DNA from: CAZOEL01 sp964578835
GTDB taxonomy: Bacteria > Desulfobacterota > Syntrophobacteria > Syntrophobacterales > Syntrophobacteraceae
Direction: 5' to 3'
Assembly: GCA_964578835.1 (NCBI GenBank)
Contig: CAZOEL010000038.1
Span: 1-62,534 of the forward strand
Length of the DNA: 62,534 nt
Position 1 is the stretch's first letter; each line of letters starts with the position of its first letter. A program made the position numbers and the translations under genes. The notes beneath the pieces were generated by a model. The model had not been told where the DNA came from. It made no database searches and saw only the letters and a program-made list of their open reading frames with translations. Positions 7,658 to 16,492 of this stretch are shown here, in pieces.

Positions 7658-10123
7658 ATGAGCACGCGAAACCTCAATTTCCTTATGAATCCATCTTCCA
7701 TCGTCCTTATCTCTACGACCCGCAATAGGTCGCTCGTAGCGGACCATGCAGCCCGAAACATCCTCGATGCGGGTTTCAGAGGGAAGCTATTCGCAATTGG
7801 CTCATTTGACGAAGAGATAAAGACCGTCGCCCAGGTCGTCCGGGATATTGAAGACCTCCCGGTTGCGCCCGATCTTGCCGTAGCGATCGCCGATCCTCAT
7901 TCGGTTCGGGGGCTCACATCAAAGCTTGGCAAGCGTGGGACGAAGGCTGCGATAGTCATGACCGGCGGGGCTGAAGAAAGAATGAGCAGCGATAATGTGC
8001 TGCGAAACGCCATTCTGGAAGAAGCGAAAAATTACGGGCTGCGCATATTGGGTCTATCGAGTCCAGCCGTCATAGCTCCCGGTGCCAATCTGAACGTGAG
8101 CTGCGCTCATAAGCAGGCGCTCAAGGGTAATATCGCCTTCGTCTCACAATCGAGCGCACTTTTAGGTTCCGTTCTCGATTGGGCGACCGCTCGAGGAATA
8201 GGCTTCTCCCACCTGGTTTCCCTGGGAAGCATAATCAATGTCGACATCTGCGACATGCTCGATTATCTGACGAACGATCTGAAGGCTCAAGCCATTCTCC
8301 TCTACATTGAATCCATCTCTAACGCCAGGAAGTTCATGTCCGCCGCTCGACTCGCTTCGCGCATAAAACCCGTGATAGTTCTCAAAGGAGACCGCTATGC
8401 GAACGAAGCCTGCCCTTCCCTCCTTTTCGCTGAGGAAACGGCCGGAAGCGACGCCGTCTACGACGCAGCCTTCCGGCGCGCGGGGATGCTGCGGGTTTAC
8501 GGGTTGCAGGAGCTATTCGATTCTGCTGAGACTCTGTCCAAGGCTCGAAGCATTGTAGGAGATCGTCTGGCTATTCTGTCCAACGGCAGAGGGATTGGAA
8601 TAATCGCTAAAGACGCTCTCATGGATGAAGGTGGCCGACTGGCGGAGCCTTCGCCTGAGAGCCTTATTCGTCTCGATGCGCTATTACCTTCCTTCTGGTC
8701 TCGCGGAAATCCGGTGGACATTCTGGAAGACGCCGACGCAAGCCGCTACGCCGATGCGTTAGGAATCCTCCTTGAAGACAAGGGGATAGACGCCGTCCTT
8801 GCCTTGCACTCTCCCAACGCCCTTTCATCGGGAGAGGAGATATCCAAAGCCGCGGTCGAGGCGATTAAGAAGAGCGCCCCCAGGCCTGGAAACAACCGCC
8901 TCTTCACGAACTGGTTGGGCGATGAGACTTCGTCTGCCTCTCGCAAGCTGTTCCAGGAGAACAATATCCCCTCCTTTAGAACGCCGAGGCAAGCAGTGCG
9001 CGGCTTCATGCAGGTAGTCCATTTCCGAAGAAATCAGGATATGTTGACACAGACGCCCATTTGCATTCCCGATCTGTTTTCACCAGACTCCATGAAGGCG
9101 AAACAGGCAGTGCGTCGTTCTCTTGAAGTCGGCCGATCGTGGCTTGCGGAAGATGCCGTCAGAGATGTCCTCACCGCTTACGGAATTCCTCAGCACACAC
9201 TGGTCGACCTGGAGAATTCACACGAGCTCATGGCCGGAATTTTCGAAGACGGCCTCTTCGGCCCCATCGTCTTCTTCGGTCATGGCGGAAAGGCCGCCGA
9301 AGCAATCCAGGATGTCGCCATGGCGTTGCCGCCTCTCAATTTACATCTGGCAAAGGAATTGATTTCCAGGACCAGGATCAGCCGCATGCTCGAAGGCCAT
9401 TGCGGCTCGCTTGCGGCGAACGTCGACAGCATCGCGCTTGCGCTCGTAAAGATTTCTCAGCTCATCTGCGATATTCCTGAAATCAACGTGCTGGAGATCA
9501 ACCCTCTTTTTGCAGACGACAGAGACATTGCCGCGGGCAAAATCCGCATTCGGGTGGAAAAGCGGGATGTTCAAGCCGATCGGCGCCTCGCGATCCGTCC
9601 CTATCCACAAGAACTGGAAGAGATCATCAATTTGCCCGACGGTCAGAAAATCCTCCTCAGACCGATACGGGCGGAAGATGAACCGGCGTATCACAGACTT
9701 TTCGCCAGACTTCCCGCGGAAGATATTTACATGCGGTTCATGGGACCGCTGAAAGTTCTTCCCCGCTATCTTGCGGCGCGACTCACGCAGATTGACTACG
9801 ACCGTGAGATGGCGCTCGTTCTTTTTGGCGAGAATGAAGCCGGGGAATCCGATCTTTACGGAGGCGTCCGCATCTCAGCCGACTCGGACAACGAGAGAGC
9901 CGAATTCGCCATCCTTCTAAGTCGCGAGATGACCGGAATGGGGCTTGGTCCGATGATGATGCGGCGAATCATAAGATACGCTCGAAGCAGAGGCATCAAA
10001 GAGATTTACGGAGAAGTGCTGAGCGGAAACACTCCGATGCTGAAGCTTTGCAAAGCGCTCGGATTCAGCACGAAGCGAATGCTGGACGACCCCGGCATCG
10101 TAATCGCGACGCTGACTCTTTGA
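7658..10123 (+). CDS. PatZ-like protein: degenerate acyl-CoA synthetase (NDP-forming) fused to GNAT
   Basis: 821 residues. Order: CoA-binding Rossmann domain (about 8-130), succinyl-CoA-ligase-like domains (about 150-460), an ATP-grasp remnant (about 498-635), and a GNAT acetyltransferase domain (about 663-821, with acetyl-CoA loop TGMGLG and an acidic AEFAIL strand). This is the layout of PatZ/Pka protein lysine acetyltransferases, which usually reach about 880-900 residues. By my alignment the active phosphohistidine of ADP-forming synthetases (in SHTGALAGSD) is Phe257 here, and about 65-70 residues holding the first ATP-grasp lobe are absent around 515-522. The synthetase half therefore looks catalytically dead and would be regulatory. 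The GNAT half looks intact. Convergent with an acyl carrier protein gene. Confidence 0.85.
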   Translation: MSTRNLNFLMNPSSIVLISTTRNRSLVADHAARNILDAGFRGKLFAIGSFDEEIKTVAQVVRDIEDLPVAPDLAVAIADPHSVRGLTSKLGKRGTKAAIVMTGGAEERMSSDNVLRNAILEEAKNYGLRILGLSSPAVIAPGANLNVSCAHKQALKGNIAFVSQSSALLGSVLDWATARGIGFSHLVSLGSIINVDICDMLDYLTNDLKAQAILLYIESISNARKFMSAARLASRIKPVIVLKGDRYANEACPSLLFAEETAGSDAVYDAAFRRAGMLRVYGLQELFDSAETLSKARSIVGDRLAILSNGRGIGIIAKDALMDEGGRLAEPSPESLIRLDALLPSFWSRGNPVDILEDADASRYADALGILLEDKGIDAVLALHSPNALSSGEEISKAAVEAIKKSAPRPGNNRLFTNWLGDETSSASRKLFQENNIPSFRTPRQAVRGFMQVVHFRRNQDMLTQTPICIPDLFSPDSMKAKQAVRRSLEVGRSWLAEDAVRDVLTAYGIPQHTLVDLENSHELMAGIFEDGLFGPIVFFGHGGKAAEAIQDVAMALPPLNLHLAKELISRTRISRMLEGHCGSLAANVDSIALALVKISQLICDIPEINVLEINPLFADDRDIAAGKIRIRVEKRDVQADRRLAIRPYPQELEEIINLPDGQKILLRPIRAEDEPAYHRLFARLPAEDIYMRFMGPLKVLPRYLAARLTQIDYDREMALVLFGENEAGESDLYGGVRISADSDNERAEFAILLSREMTGMGLGPMMMRRIIRYARSRGIKEIYGEVLSGNTPMLKLCKALGFSTKRMLDDPGIVIATLTL

Positions 10124-10156
10124 TGGCATCAGGCTGCGAGCAAATAGCCTGCGCCT

Positions 10157-10396
10157 TTATTTCGAAAGCAAATAGTTTATGCAACCCTTTAAGGTGGCAA
10201 GGGAGGGATAGTCTTCTTCCGGTATCTCTATTTTCAACTCATCCTGGAGGGCCAGGGCAAAGTTCAGAAAATCCACGGAGTCGAATTCAAACTGATCTCT
10301 GAATCTTCTGTCGGGATGGAGCCCACCGAGATCCGCTTCGGGAGCTATCCTTCCGAGAAGCTTCAGAACAAGGCTTCGGATTTGCTCTTCACTCAT
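10157..10396 (-). CDS. Acyl carrier protein
   Basis: 79 residues of small acidic helical protein with the phosphopantetheine attachment serine in FDSVDFLNF. It carries acyl chains on a Ser-linked 4'-phosphopantetheine arm. The start is set at the ATG preceded by AAGGA (spacing about six bases); an in-frame extension to 10462 lacks family similarity. It stands apart from any fatty-acid synthesis genes, so it is likely a specialised carrier rather than the housekeeping AcpP. Neighbouring PatZ-like and kinase-like genes do not identify a pathway. Confidence 0.88.
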   Translation of the reverse strand: MSEEQIRSLVLKLLGRIAPEADLGGLHPDRRFRDQFEFDSVDFLNFALALQDELKIEIPEEDYPSLATLKGCINYLLSK

Positions 10397-10597
10397 ATTT
10401 TTCCTTTGCATTTTGCGCCCCTTGTATGGGGCAAAGCTTATTGGCAGCGACAATCGCCTCAATTATGACGGCTGTCAAGAACAAACCCCCTTTCTGAAGG
10501 ACTTCTTGGATATATGGCCGAAGAAGGTTAGAATGAGGCTTTGGCTTGGCAGTCATCTTCCCACAACTTTCCTGTTCGCGTTTCTCAAGGGCTGAGC

Positions 10598-11950
10598 ATG
10601 CTGATTGACAACTACTTGCTGGAAACGACGTGTAAGAATACGATAGAAACCATCCTCTTATGCCTCGAGAGCTCCATTAAAGGCACCATCTACCGCATTG
10701 GTCCCATGCCCGACCTCCAGGCTGTGCGCGTCACATCCGGAGTACGGGAAGAAGGGACAGGTCTTATCAGATGGGGATTGCCAGGCGTATCCGATTATAA
10801 TTATCCCGGTAAATTATGGCTCCAATACCGCGACCAGCCGGGCCGCCCTCTGGAAGCCCTTGCGTGGTGCGTCGAAAAGCAGAAAAGCTGGACCTCCGAT
10901 GACCCGTATGCAAATGAACGGAGCGTGAGAAAGCAGGTTGCCGGTGAGGTGGAAGACTTCCACCATATGGAGCCGGTGCTGGTGGGCAAAAAGGAAATGT
11001 ACGGCAAAGCGCTCTACACGCTGCAATATCCTGAAGACTTCCAGGCAAATCCCATTTGGCAACAGACCGATTATATCGTCGTCGCCATCATCAAAATCCA
11101 CTTTCATCCAAACACCATCAAACGCGGCGATAACTCGACCAGGATCATCAAGAGACTTTCGCGCACCTTGGGAACGGAAATGCTCTCCCTCTATTTGCGA
11201 GAAAGCCTTCTGGTCAGCCAAAGGGAGTTCGACCGGCACAGGCTCGAGAGCTGCAACCTGGTGGCCCATGAATTGCGCAATACTCTGATGAAGCTTGGCT
11301 TGCTGTTCGGCGCGATCAACAGCGAAATCAGCTTCTTGAGAGAACAATGGGAAATGGAAATAAAAAAGGCGTGTCCGGAGCTCAGGGACAAGCGCTGCCT
11401 CCTTGACGCACTGAACGAACTGGCTCTCACGCAAGCGGACGGCGCCGACACCTCTCCAGAATTGCCTGCGCTCGCCAATCAATTGATCTCGGAGCAAAAA
11501 CAGCTCTGTTATCTTTCCCTTTTGCCTCAGCAAGAGGAGCAATGGCTCGATCAGAGGCTGCTTCCCAAATGGGACCTGCTCTTTTCAGCAGCTCAGACAA
11601 CGGATGCCTATAGGGAAAAGGCTCGAGCGCTTTTGGACGAGCTTCGAAAAGCCATTTGGGCGGGAATGACCCCTGAGATCGTTCAAAAGCTGACCGATCT
11701 TCCCGAAGAGCTCGCAAGCAAATGGTCCAGACTTCTTTATACCCGTTTTTCCGCCGAGACGATTCCATTGCTCGATGAGGTGATGCAGCTGCTCCAAAGC
11801 CCTGGCCTAAGACTTCCGCATAGGGAGCATTCGAGGAAAGTGATCTCCTCACTCAATGCTCTCATTAAGATCATACCTGAAGTTGAAAAACGCACAAACA
11901 ACGTGATCACATGTCTAAAAAACGGGCTGCCTCATGAAGAGGAGCCCTGA
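10598..11950 (+). CDS. Kinase-like protein with H-box helix but no ATPase domain
   Basis: 450 residues, not assigned to a named family. The first 200 residues are mixed alpha/beta and could be a GAF-like sensor fold. Around residue 224 the sequence LVAHELRNTLMKLG closely resembles the H box of histidine-kinase dimerisation domains. The remaining 200 residues are all helical and contain none of the N, G1 or G2 boxes of a HATPase domain, so it cannot be a normal kinase. It could be a phosphotransfer protein or a pseudokinase scaffold. The start at 10598 has AAGGG upstream; a longer frame from 10541 has no ribosome site. Its stop codon overlaps the end of the converging P-type ATPase gene by 19 bases. 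Confidence 0.7.
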   Translation: MLIDNYLLETTCKNTIETILLCLESSIKGTIYRIGPMPDLQAVRVTSGVREEGTGLIRWGLPGVSDYNYPGKLWLQYRDQPGRPLEALAWCVEKQKSWTSDDPYANERSVRKQVAGEVEDFHHMEPVLVGKKEMYGKALYTLQYPEDFQANPIWQQTDYIVVAIIKIHFHPNTIKRGDNSTRIIKRLSRTLGTEMLSLYLRESLLVSQREFDRHRLESCNLVAHELRNTLMKLGLLFGAINSEISFLREQWEMEIKKACPELRDKRCLLDALNELALTQADGADTSPELPALANQLISEQKQLCYLSLLPQQEEQWLDQRLLPKWDLLFSAAQTTDAYREKARALLDELRKAIWAGMTPEIVQKLTDLPEELASKWSRLLYTRFSAETIPLLDEVMQLLQSPGLRLPHREHSRKVISSLNALIKIIPEVEKRTNNVITCLKNGLPHEEEP

Positions 11951-14064
11951 GGGTCAGCCTCGAGGGATTCCCTCAATTTGAAAGCCGGCGCGGACTCTTT
12001 CCTGGCGCTCAGAGGCTTGAGGGCGAGAAAAGAGACGCCTATAGTGCTCAGGTTGTGGAGCACAGCCGATAGAATAGGAGGCATGGCTCCGGTCATCGAA
12101 AGAAGAATGGCAAGGGAGTTGATTGCGATAATCGCGCGATAATTTCTTTTTATTGAAATCAGGGTCTCTTTTGCAATGTTTCGAGCGAGAATGATGTCGT
12201 CCAGTCGGCCATCCATGAGCAGCACATCACAGGCTTCTTTGGCGATATCCGCGCCATGGCTCATGGATATTCCTACATCCGCATGAGAAAGGGCGGGCGA
12301 GTCGTTTATGCCGTCCCCAACCATGGCGACGATATGCCCTTTCTTCTGCAATCCCTTGATCACTTTCACTTTCATTTCCGGGAAGGCCTGCGCAAAGTAG
12401 TCCCTGATGCGCAGCTGCTTTGCCACGGTTCTCGCTGTCGGCTCGTTATCCCCCGTGAGCATCACGATCTTCTCGATTCCCTCCGCTCGCAGCCTCTCCA
12501 GGAAGCTCTCCGCTTCCGCTCTCAAAGGATCGTGGACCGCAATGAGCCCCGCCAGTTTATTGCCTATCGCGACATACAGAACGGAATACCCTTTCGAGGC
12601 GAATTCATCGATATGCGAGTCTGCTTCAGAAACATCCACCATCTCGTCTTCATGTATAAAATGCCTGCTGCCGACCATGATCCGTTTGTCATGCACTCTG
12701 GATACAATCCCATGAGCAAGGATATATTCAACTTCCTGGTGCTCTTCGTGGTGGGTAACGCCCGTTTCGGCCGCATATCTCACCACGGCCGACGCCACTG
12801 GATGCGGGAAGTGCTCTTCGACGCAGGCCGCCTGCCTCAGCACGTAATCCTTCTCAAACCCATTCAATGTGACAACCTCTACGACCTGCGGAGCGGCTTC
12901 GGTGAGAGTTCCGGTTTTATCGAAAACGAACGCTTCCGCTTGAGAAAGCTTCTCGAGGCTCCTTCCTCCCTTGATCAGTATGTTCCGCTTCGCCGCTCCC
13001 GCCAAGCCGGCCATAATCGCCAGAGGCGTCGAAAGCTTGATTGCGCAGGAGTAATCCACCAGCAGGACGGCTGCGGCCCGGTTTCGATTGCCGGTCAAAA
13101 GATAGGTGAGTCCGCTGAGAAGAAACGAGTACGGGGCCACTCTATCGGCAAGCTTCTCGCCATGGCTCTGCGTTTCAGCTTTGAGTCCTTCTGATTCTTC
13201 GATAACCTTCACCACCCTGGCAGCCCTTGTTTCACTACCGACTTTGAGCGCTTGAACCTGAATGCTCCCTTCCTCCACTGCGGTTCCGGCATAAACCGTT
13301 CGGCCTTTTCTTTTCAGGACCGCAAGCCCCTCTCCCGTGAGGCTGGCCTGATTCACGAGCGCATCGCCCTCGAGGATCACTCCATCCACCGGAATGAGCC
13401 CTCCCATGCGTACAATAACCGTATCCCCCGATCGAAGCTCTTCGAAAGCAATTCGGGTTTCCTTGCCATCCCGGAGCACCCAGACAAACTCATCTCCAGT
13501 TCTAAACATGGAAGCGATTTGCTTTCTAAAACGCTTCCGCGTCCACTCATCAAGATAGTCGCCAAGCTTTAAAAGAAACGAAACGATCGATGCAGTGAGA
13601 AAATCTTTCGACGCGAGAGAGACCCCAATAGCTGTGGAATCGAGCACATCCGCATTGATTTCTCCATTCCTCAGCGAGGCGGCTCCTTTTTTCAGCAGAG
13701 GAATGGAGCCGTAGAGGGTTAAGATTGGCTTGAGGACGGGAGGAATGAAAGGCCCAAGAAGCAGGGCGCCGCCAGAGCGCATGACCACTCTTCTCTTGCG
13801 ATCAAGCTCCGTGGCCTTTCCAGAGAGAGGAGACGCGGGGAAGCTTGCTTCTCTTACCTTCTCGAGAAGCTCAGCCCTTGCCGAGCCATTGCGGTCATAG
13901 AGGAGCAGCAAATTGCCCGTCCTTGGACTGAAAGAAGCCTTCCTCACGCCGCGAATCTTCTCGAATTGCGCCTCCACCTGGCTCTTCTCGATCGCGGCGC
14001 GCCCCGGAATCGCCAGATGGATTCTGATCCGGCCATCTAATTCATGGATTATCTCGTACTGCAT
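11932..14064 (-). CDS. P1B-type metal-transporting ATPase
   Basis: 710 residues. N-terminal HMA2-like domain (about 1-75) without the CxxC metal site; membrane segments; actuator loop with TGE near 244; phosphorylation site DKTGT near 382; HP motif in HFPHPVASAV; TGDN and GDGINDSPAL in the hinge. The transmembrane metal motif, CPC or SPC in most members, reads YSC at 338-340 (VDYSCAIKLSTP). Variants of this type occur in CtpC-like ATPases, which have been linked to manganese or zinc, so the ion cannot be named safely. It is the last gene of a membrane operon with a small coiled-coil protein, a DUF5132 protein and probably the HMA2 protein. The two ends of the converging genes overlap by 19 bases. 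Confidence 0.9.
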   Translation of the reverse strand: MQYEIIHELDGRIRIHLAIPGRAAIEKSQVEAQFEKIRGVRKASFSPRTGNLLLLYDRNGSARAELLEKVREASFPASPLSGKATELDRKRRVVMRSGGALLLGPFIPPVLKPILTLYGSIPLLKKGAASLRNGEINADVLDSTAIGVSLASKDFLTASIVSFLLKLGDYLDEWTRKRFRKQIASMFRTGDEFVWVLRDGKETRIAFEELRSGDTVIVRMGGLIPVDGVILEGDALVNQASLTGEGLAVLKRKGRTVYAGTAVEEGSIQVQALKVGSETRAARVVKVIEESEGLKAETQSHGEKLADRVAPYSFLLSGLTYLLTGNRNRAAAVLLVDYSCAIKLSTPLAIMAGLAGAAKRNILIKGGRSLEKLSQAEAFVFDKTGTLTEAAPQVVEVVTLNGFEKDYVLRQAACVEEHFPHPVASAVVRYAAETGVTHHEEHQEVEYILAHGIVSRVHDKRIMVGSRHFIHEDEMVDVSEADSHIDEFASKGYSVLYVAIGNKLAGLIAVHDPLRAEAESFLERLRAEGIEKIVMLTGDNEPTARTVAKQLRIRDYFAQAFPEMKVKVIKGLQKKGHIVAMVGDGINDSPALSHADVGISMSHGADIAKEACDVLLMDGRLDDIILARNIAKETLISIKRNYRAIIAINSLAILLSMTGAMPPILSAVLHNLSTIGVSFLALKPLSARKESAPAFKLRESLEADPQGSSS

Positions 14065-14079
14065 CGACGCTCCAACCCT

Positions 14080-14280
14080 CTAGACGCATCCGGTCTTATT
14101 CTCACCAGTCGCTTCCAATTTTTGAACCATTTGTTCCAATCGCTCGAGGCGCGCTCCCGCATCCTGGCGCTCCTTGCCCCTGGAAAGAAAATAAGCTCCG
14201 CCAAGCACCGCTCCGGCTCCAAACGCGACCCGCAGAGCGGAACGTAAGCGCTTCATACTTGTATTGCCGAAGATCATCAT
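14080..14280 (-). CDS. Small membrane protein with coiled coil
   Basis: 66 residues: one hydrophobic segment rich in Gly and Ala (ALRVAFGAGAVLGGAYFL) followed by a charged heptad region (LERLEQMVQKLEA). I do not recognise the family; similar short proteins accompany metal ATPases in several anaerobes. The start ATG is preceded by AAGGAG, which sits on top of the stop codon of the upstream DUF5132 gene, so the genes are tightly coupled. It may be a membrane accessory or a stabilising subunit of the neighbouring P-type ATPase; that is inference from position only. Confidence 0.7.
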   Translation of the reverse strand: MMIFGNTSMKRLRSALRVAFGAGAVLGGAYFLSRGKERQDAGARLERLEQMVQKLEATGENKTGCV

Positions 14281-14718
14281 CTACTCCTTTTTTTCACCCT
14301 TGGCACTTGCCGATCTTTCCTCAACGATCTTCTCAATTCTATCCAGAAGCTCTTGTTCACGCTTAACTGCATCGGAAGCAGCAGCAGTATCGGAGTAATA
14401 ACTGAACACCCCTTCGGCCACCACATCCTCAACATTCTCTTTTATTCTCTCGATTCTCCCCGCCAGCCATTCCTTGAAAGCATAACCCTCTCTCACCACT
14501 CCAACCGCAAGCGGTCGAACCGTTTTGAAGCTTTTGCCAAGTCCAAGCACGACAAGCGCCCCCATAGCGCCGCCGGCCATCTCCCGCAGAGTTCCCCTGC
14601 TGATCCGGACGCCATCCACAAGGCGCACCTTCTCCTCCTTGGCATCTTCTTTTTCCTCACGATCGTGGCTGGTCTCATATTTCAACTCTTCATCAACTCG
14701 CGCTTCTCTGTCATCCAT
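14281..14718 (-). CDS. DUF5132-like membrane-associated protein
   Basis: 145 residues: a highly charged N-terminus, a hydrophobic centre (GGAMGALVVLGLGKSFKTVR), then a basic amphipathic helix (EWLAGRIERIKENVEDVVAE) and a charged tail. The centre and following helix resemble DUF5132 proteins, whose function is not known but which frequently lie beside HMA2-domain proteins and CtpC-like ATPases. The ATG has GAGGAG eight bases before it; the frame can be extended by two codons to a TTG without ribosome site. Its stop adjoins the ribosome site of the next gene. Confidence 0.75.
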   Translation of the reverse strand: MDDREARVDEELKYETSHDREEKEDAKEEKVRLVDGVRISRGTLREMAGGAMGALVVLGLGKSFKTVRPLAVGVVREGYAFKEWLAGRIERIKENVEDVVAEGVFSYYSDTAAASDAVKREQELLDRIEKIVEERSASAKGEKKE

Positions 14719-14914
14719 TATCAAGGCTCCTCATCATGAATAATCGCCAGGTATGACTATAAGGCATCAAAAGAGGCCGAGCATGCAGATAGTCATCTTA
14801 AGAGAACTATTCGCTGATACCATCTAAGCTTCTATAAATATTAACCACGACAACAGAGGTCATCAATGAAGCAGAAAAAGGAAGGGATCGAAACGCTTTA
14901 TCGATCGAAGGCTA

Positions 14915-15367
14915 TTAGAAAAAGAAGCGTCTTTTGCCGAAAAGGTGAGCGGCAAGCACGTTCAAGAAGAGAATCCCCGTATAGATATGTAGCTTTTTGG
15001 CGCCCAGGCCTGCTCCGCCCATGCTGAACAGCAAAGAAATCAACATGCCGTAGTGTATGAGCCTTCTATGTTTGCCGGCGGCTCTGAAGGACAACGTCCT
15101 CCGCCTGGAGTAAGAAGGGGCATGCTGCTGGAAGCTACCTTTCTCATCTTCGCCAAGGCGTTCGACCATAGCATCCCGGATGCATTCTTTAGCGCCGGGA
15201 GTCTGTTGATACAACACAAGCATGCTCCCGGTTCGAACATTGAACGAGACATCCCGAGCGCCCTCGCACTCGGAAAGAGCCCTCTTGACTCCTTCTGCAA
15301 AGGGGGCGCTCTTCAATCTCTCGTCCCTTACCCGCATACGTCCTTCAATATCGCTGATTATCTCCAT
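14915..15367 (-). CDS. HMA2-domain membrane protein
   Basis: 150 residues. The first 75 residues match the HMA2 type of ferredoxin-like fold also seen at the start of the neighbouring P-type ATPase (compare DIEGRMRVRDERL with its ELDGRIRIHLAIP); neither has the metal-binding CxxC. The second half contains two hydrophobic segments, probably spanning the membrane, and ends in a basic-aromatic tail. It may present the soluble domain to the ATPase or regulate it. It lies about 200 bases upstream of the DUF5132 gene, on the same strand. AGGTG lies upstream of the ATG. Confidence 0.78.
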   Translation of the reverse strand: MEIISDIEGRMRVRDERLKSAPFAEGVKRALSECEGARDVSFNVRTGSMLVLYQQTPGAKECIRDAMVERLGEDEKGSFQQHAPSYSRRRTLSFRAAGKHRRLIHYGMLISLLFSMGGAGLGAKKLHIYTGILFLNVLAAHLFGKRRFFF

Positions 15368-15416
15368 GGCCTATCACCTCGCTAGATACCCTCTTTTTTC
15401 AATACCCTACGTGATA

Positions 15417-15755
15417 TCAACGAAAAAGAGAGCTCAGAAACCAGTTCGTGATGCTTATCAGCAGAGAGCCGAACAAGGCGGGCCAAAACCCGTAGACATG
15501 AAATCCAGGGATCAAGCCCGAAGCCATGATAAGCATCAAAGCGTTTATGACTAAAGCAAAAAGTCCGAAAGTCACCAGAGTAATCGGAAACGTCAGCACG
15601 ATCAGAAGCGGCCGAAGAAAAGTATTGAGCAAGCCCAGAATTGCGGCGGCAAAAATAGCAGCGAAAAAATTGGAGACTTCTATGCCTCTAATGAAATAAG
15701 CGGAAAAAATAATGGATACCGTCAATATAAGCCATTTCAGGAAAATGCCTTCCAT
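15417..15755 (-). CDS. Holin-4-superfamily membrane protein (PF04020 type)
   Basis: 112 residues with four membrane segments and the family signature LGLLNTFLRPLLIVLTFPIT. Despite the family name (phage holin family 4) these are common chromosomal proteins of unknown role, often next to envelope stress genes. There is no lysis or phage gene nearby, so a phage origin is unlikely. It is preceded by the DUF456 gene on the same strand with 54 bases between them, consistent with one transcript. The ATG is preceded by a purine-rich GGTAAGAGAAG. Confidence 0.88.
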   Translation of the reverse strand: MEGIFLKWLILTVSIIFSAYFIRGIEVSNFFAAIFAAAILGLLNTFLRPLLIVLTFPITLVTFGLFALVINALMLIMASGLIPGFHVYGFWPALFGSLLISITNWFLSSLFR

Positions 15756-15809
15756 CTTCTCTTACCCCCGATGATTGGAGTCGCAAAATCTCGGTAAAAT
15801 CAGAAACAT

Positions 15810-16298
15810 TCAGCCAAACACCCGCCATACGAACAAAACGATGATCAGAAGAGCCCCAGACGCTTCCACAACAACAGACGCGCCCCAGCCCGCAAGACCA
15901 CTGAGACCCGCTTTCAATGCCGTGCCAAGATCCTTGCGCTTCCTCAGTTCGGAGATCACGATCCCGAGGGCGTATCCTATCACCGCCCCAACCAAGTTGA
16001 TAAGAAAAAATCCGATGAGTGCGCCTCCGATGCCCCAAAGCATGGAGCGTCCTCCTGCGCCTCCTTTCTTCGCGCCGAGTAGAGACATCCATATATCCGA
16101 CGAGCCTGTTACGATAGCAATGATGCTGATGAAAACGAACATCCCCGGCTCAATGACGCTGAACCCGGTCGCAACAGCGTAAACCAGGACCGCCAGCCAG
16201 ACGAGAAGCGCGCCGGGCAAGATCGGAACGAATGCGCCTATTAGCCCGAGCATCATGAAAAACAAAACCAGTCCCAAACCGATGGATTCAAGCCACAT
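15810..16298 (-). CDS. DUF456-family membrane protein
   Basis: 162 residues, four to five hydrophobic segments with glycine-rich turns. The opening GLIGAFVPILPGALLVW and the central GGRSMLWGIGGALIGFF are characteristic of DUF456, a family of uncharacterised small integral membrane proteins. GGAGA lies before the ATG. It starts the leftward envelope gene group (DUF456, holin-4, HMA2, DUF5132, small protein, P-type ATPase). A DUF1328 gene points the other way across a 194-base AT-rich gap, so the two probably share a regulatory region. Confidence 0.87.
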   Translation of the reverse strand: MWLESIGLGLVLFFMMLGLIGAFVPILPGALLVWLAVLVYAVATGFSVIEPGMFVFISIIAIVTGSSDIWMSLLGAKKGGAGGRSMLWGIGGALIGFFLINLVGAVIGYALGIVISELRKRKDLGTALKAGLSGLAGWGASVVVEASGALLIIVLFVWRVFG

Positions 16299-16360
16299 TA
16301 TCTTCTCCAGCAGACACCCCTCGACTAAAGACGAGAGCCGCTCGACTCCTTGAACCTGAG

Positions 16361-16388
16361 TTGACTTTGATATTCAGAGTTTTAGATT
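16361..16388 (+). promoter_or_regulatory. Possible sigma-70 promoter for DUF1328 gene
   Basis: TTGACT, a 16-base spacer and TAGATT inside an AT-rich stretch between two divergent membrane-protein genes. The prediction rests on hexamer similarity only. Confidence 0.4.
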
Positions 16389-16492
16389 AAATATAACACC
16401 ATTTACTATAATTATCGTAATTGTAGTTTTCTAATCGAGAGCTGCAGAAAAGCCAAAAATGAGAGAGCTGATAGATGAAAGGAGCGTTTCCC

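Noticed and set aside
15417..15755. Prophage remnant because of a holin-family protein
   Set aside because: The family is common on chromosomes and no other phage gene is present.
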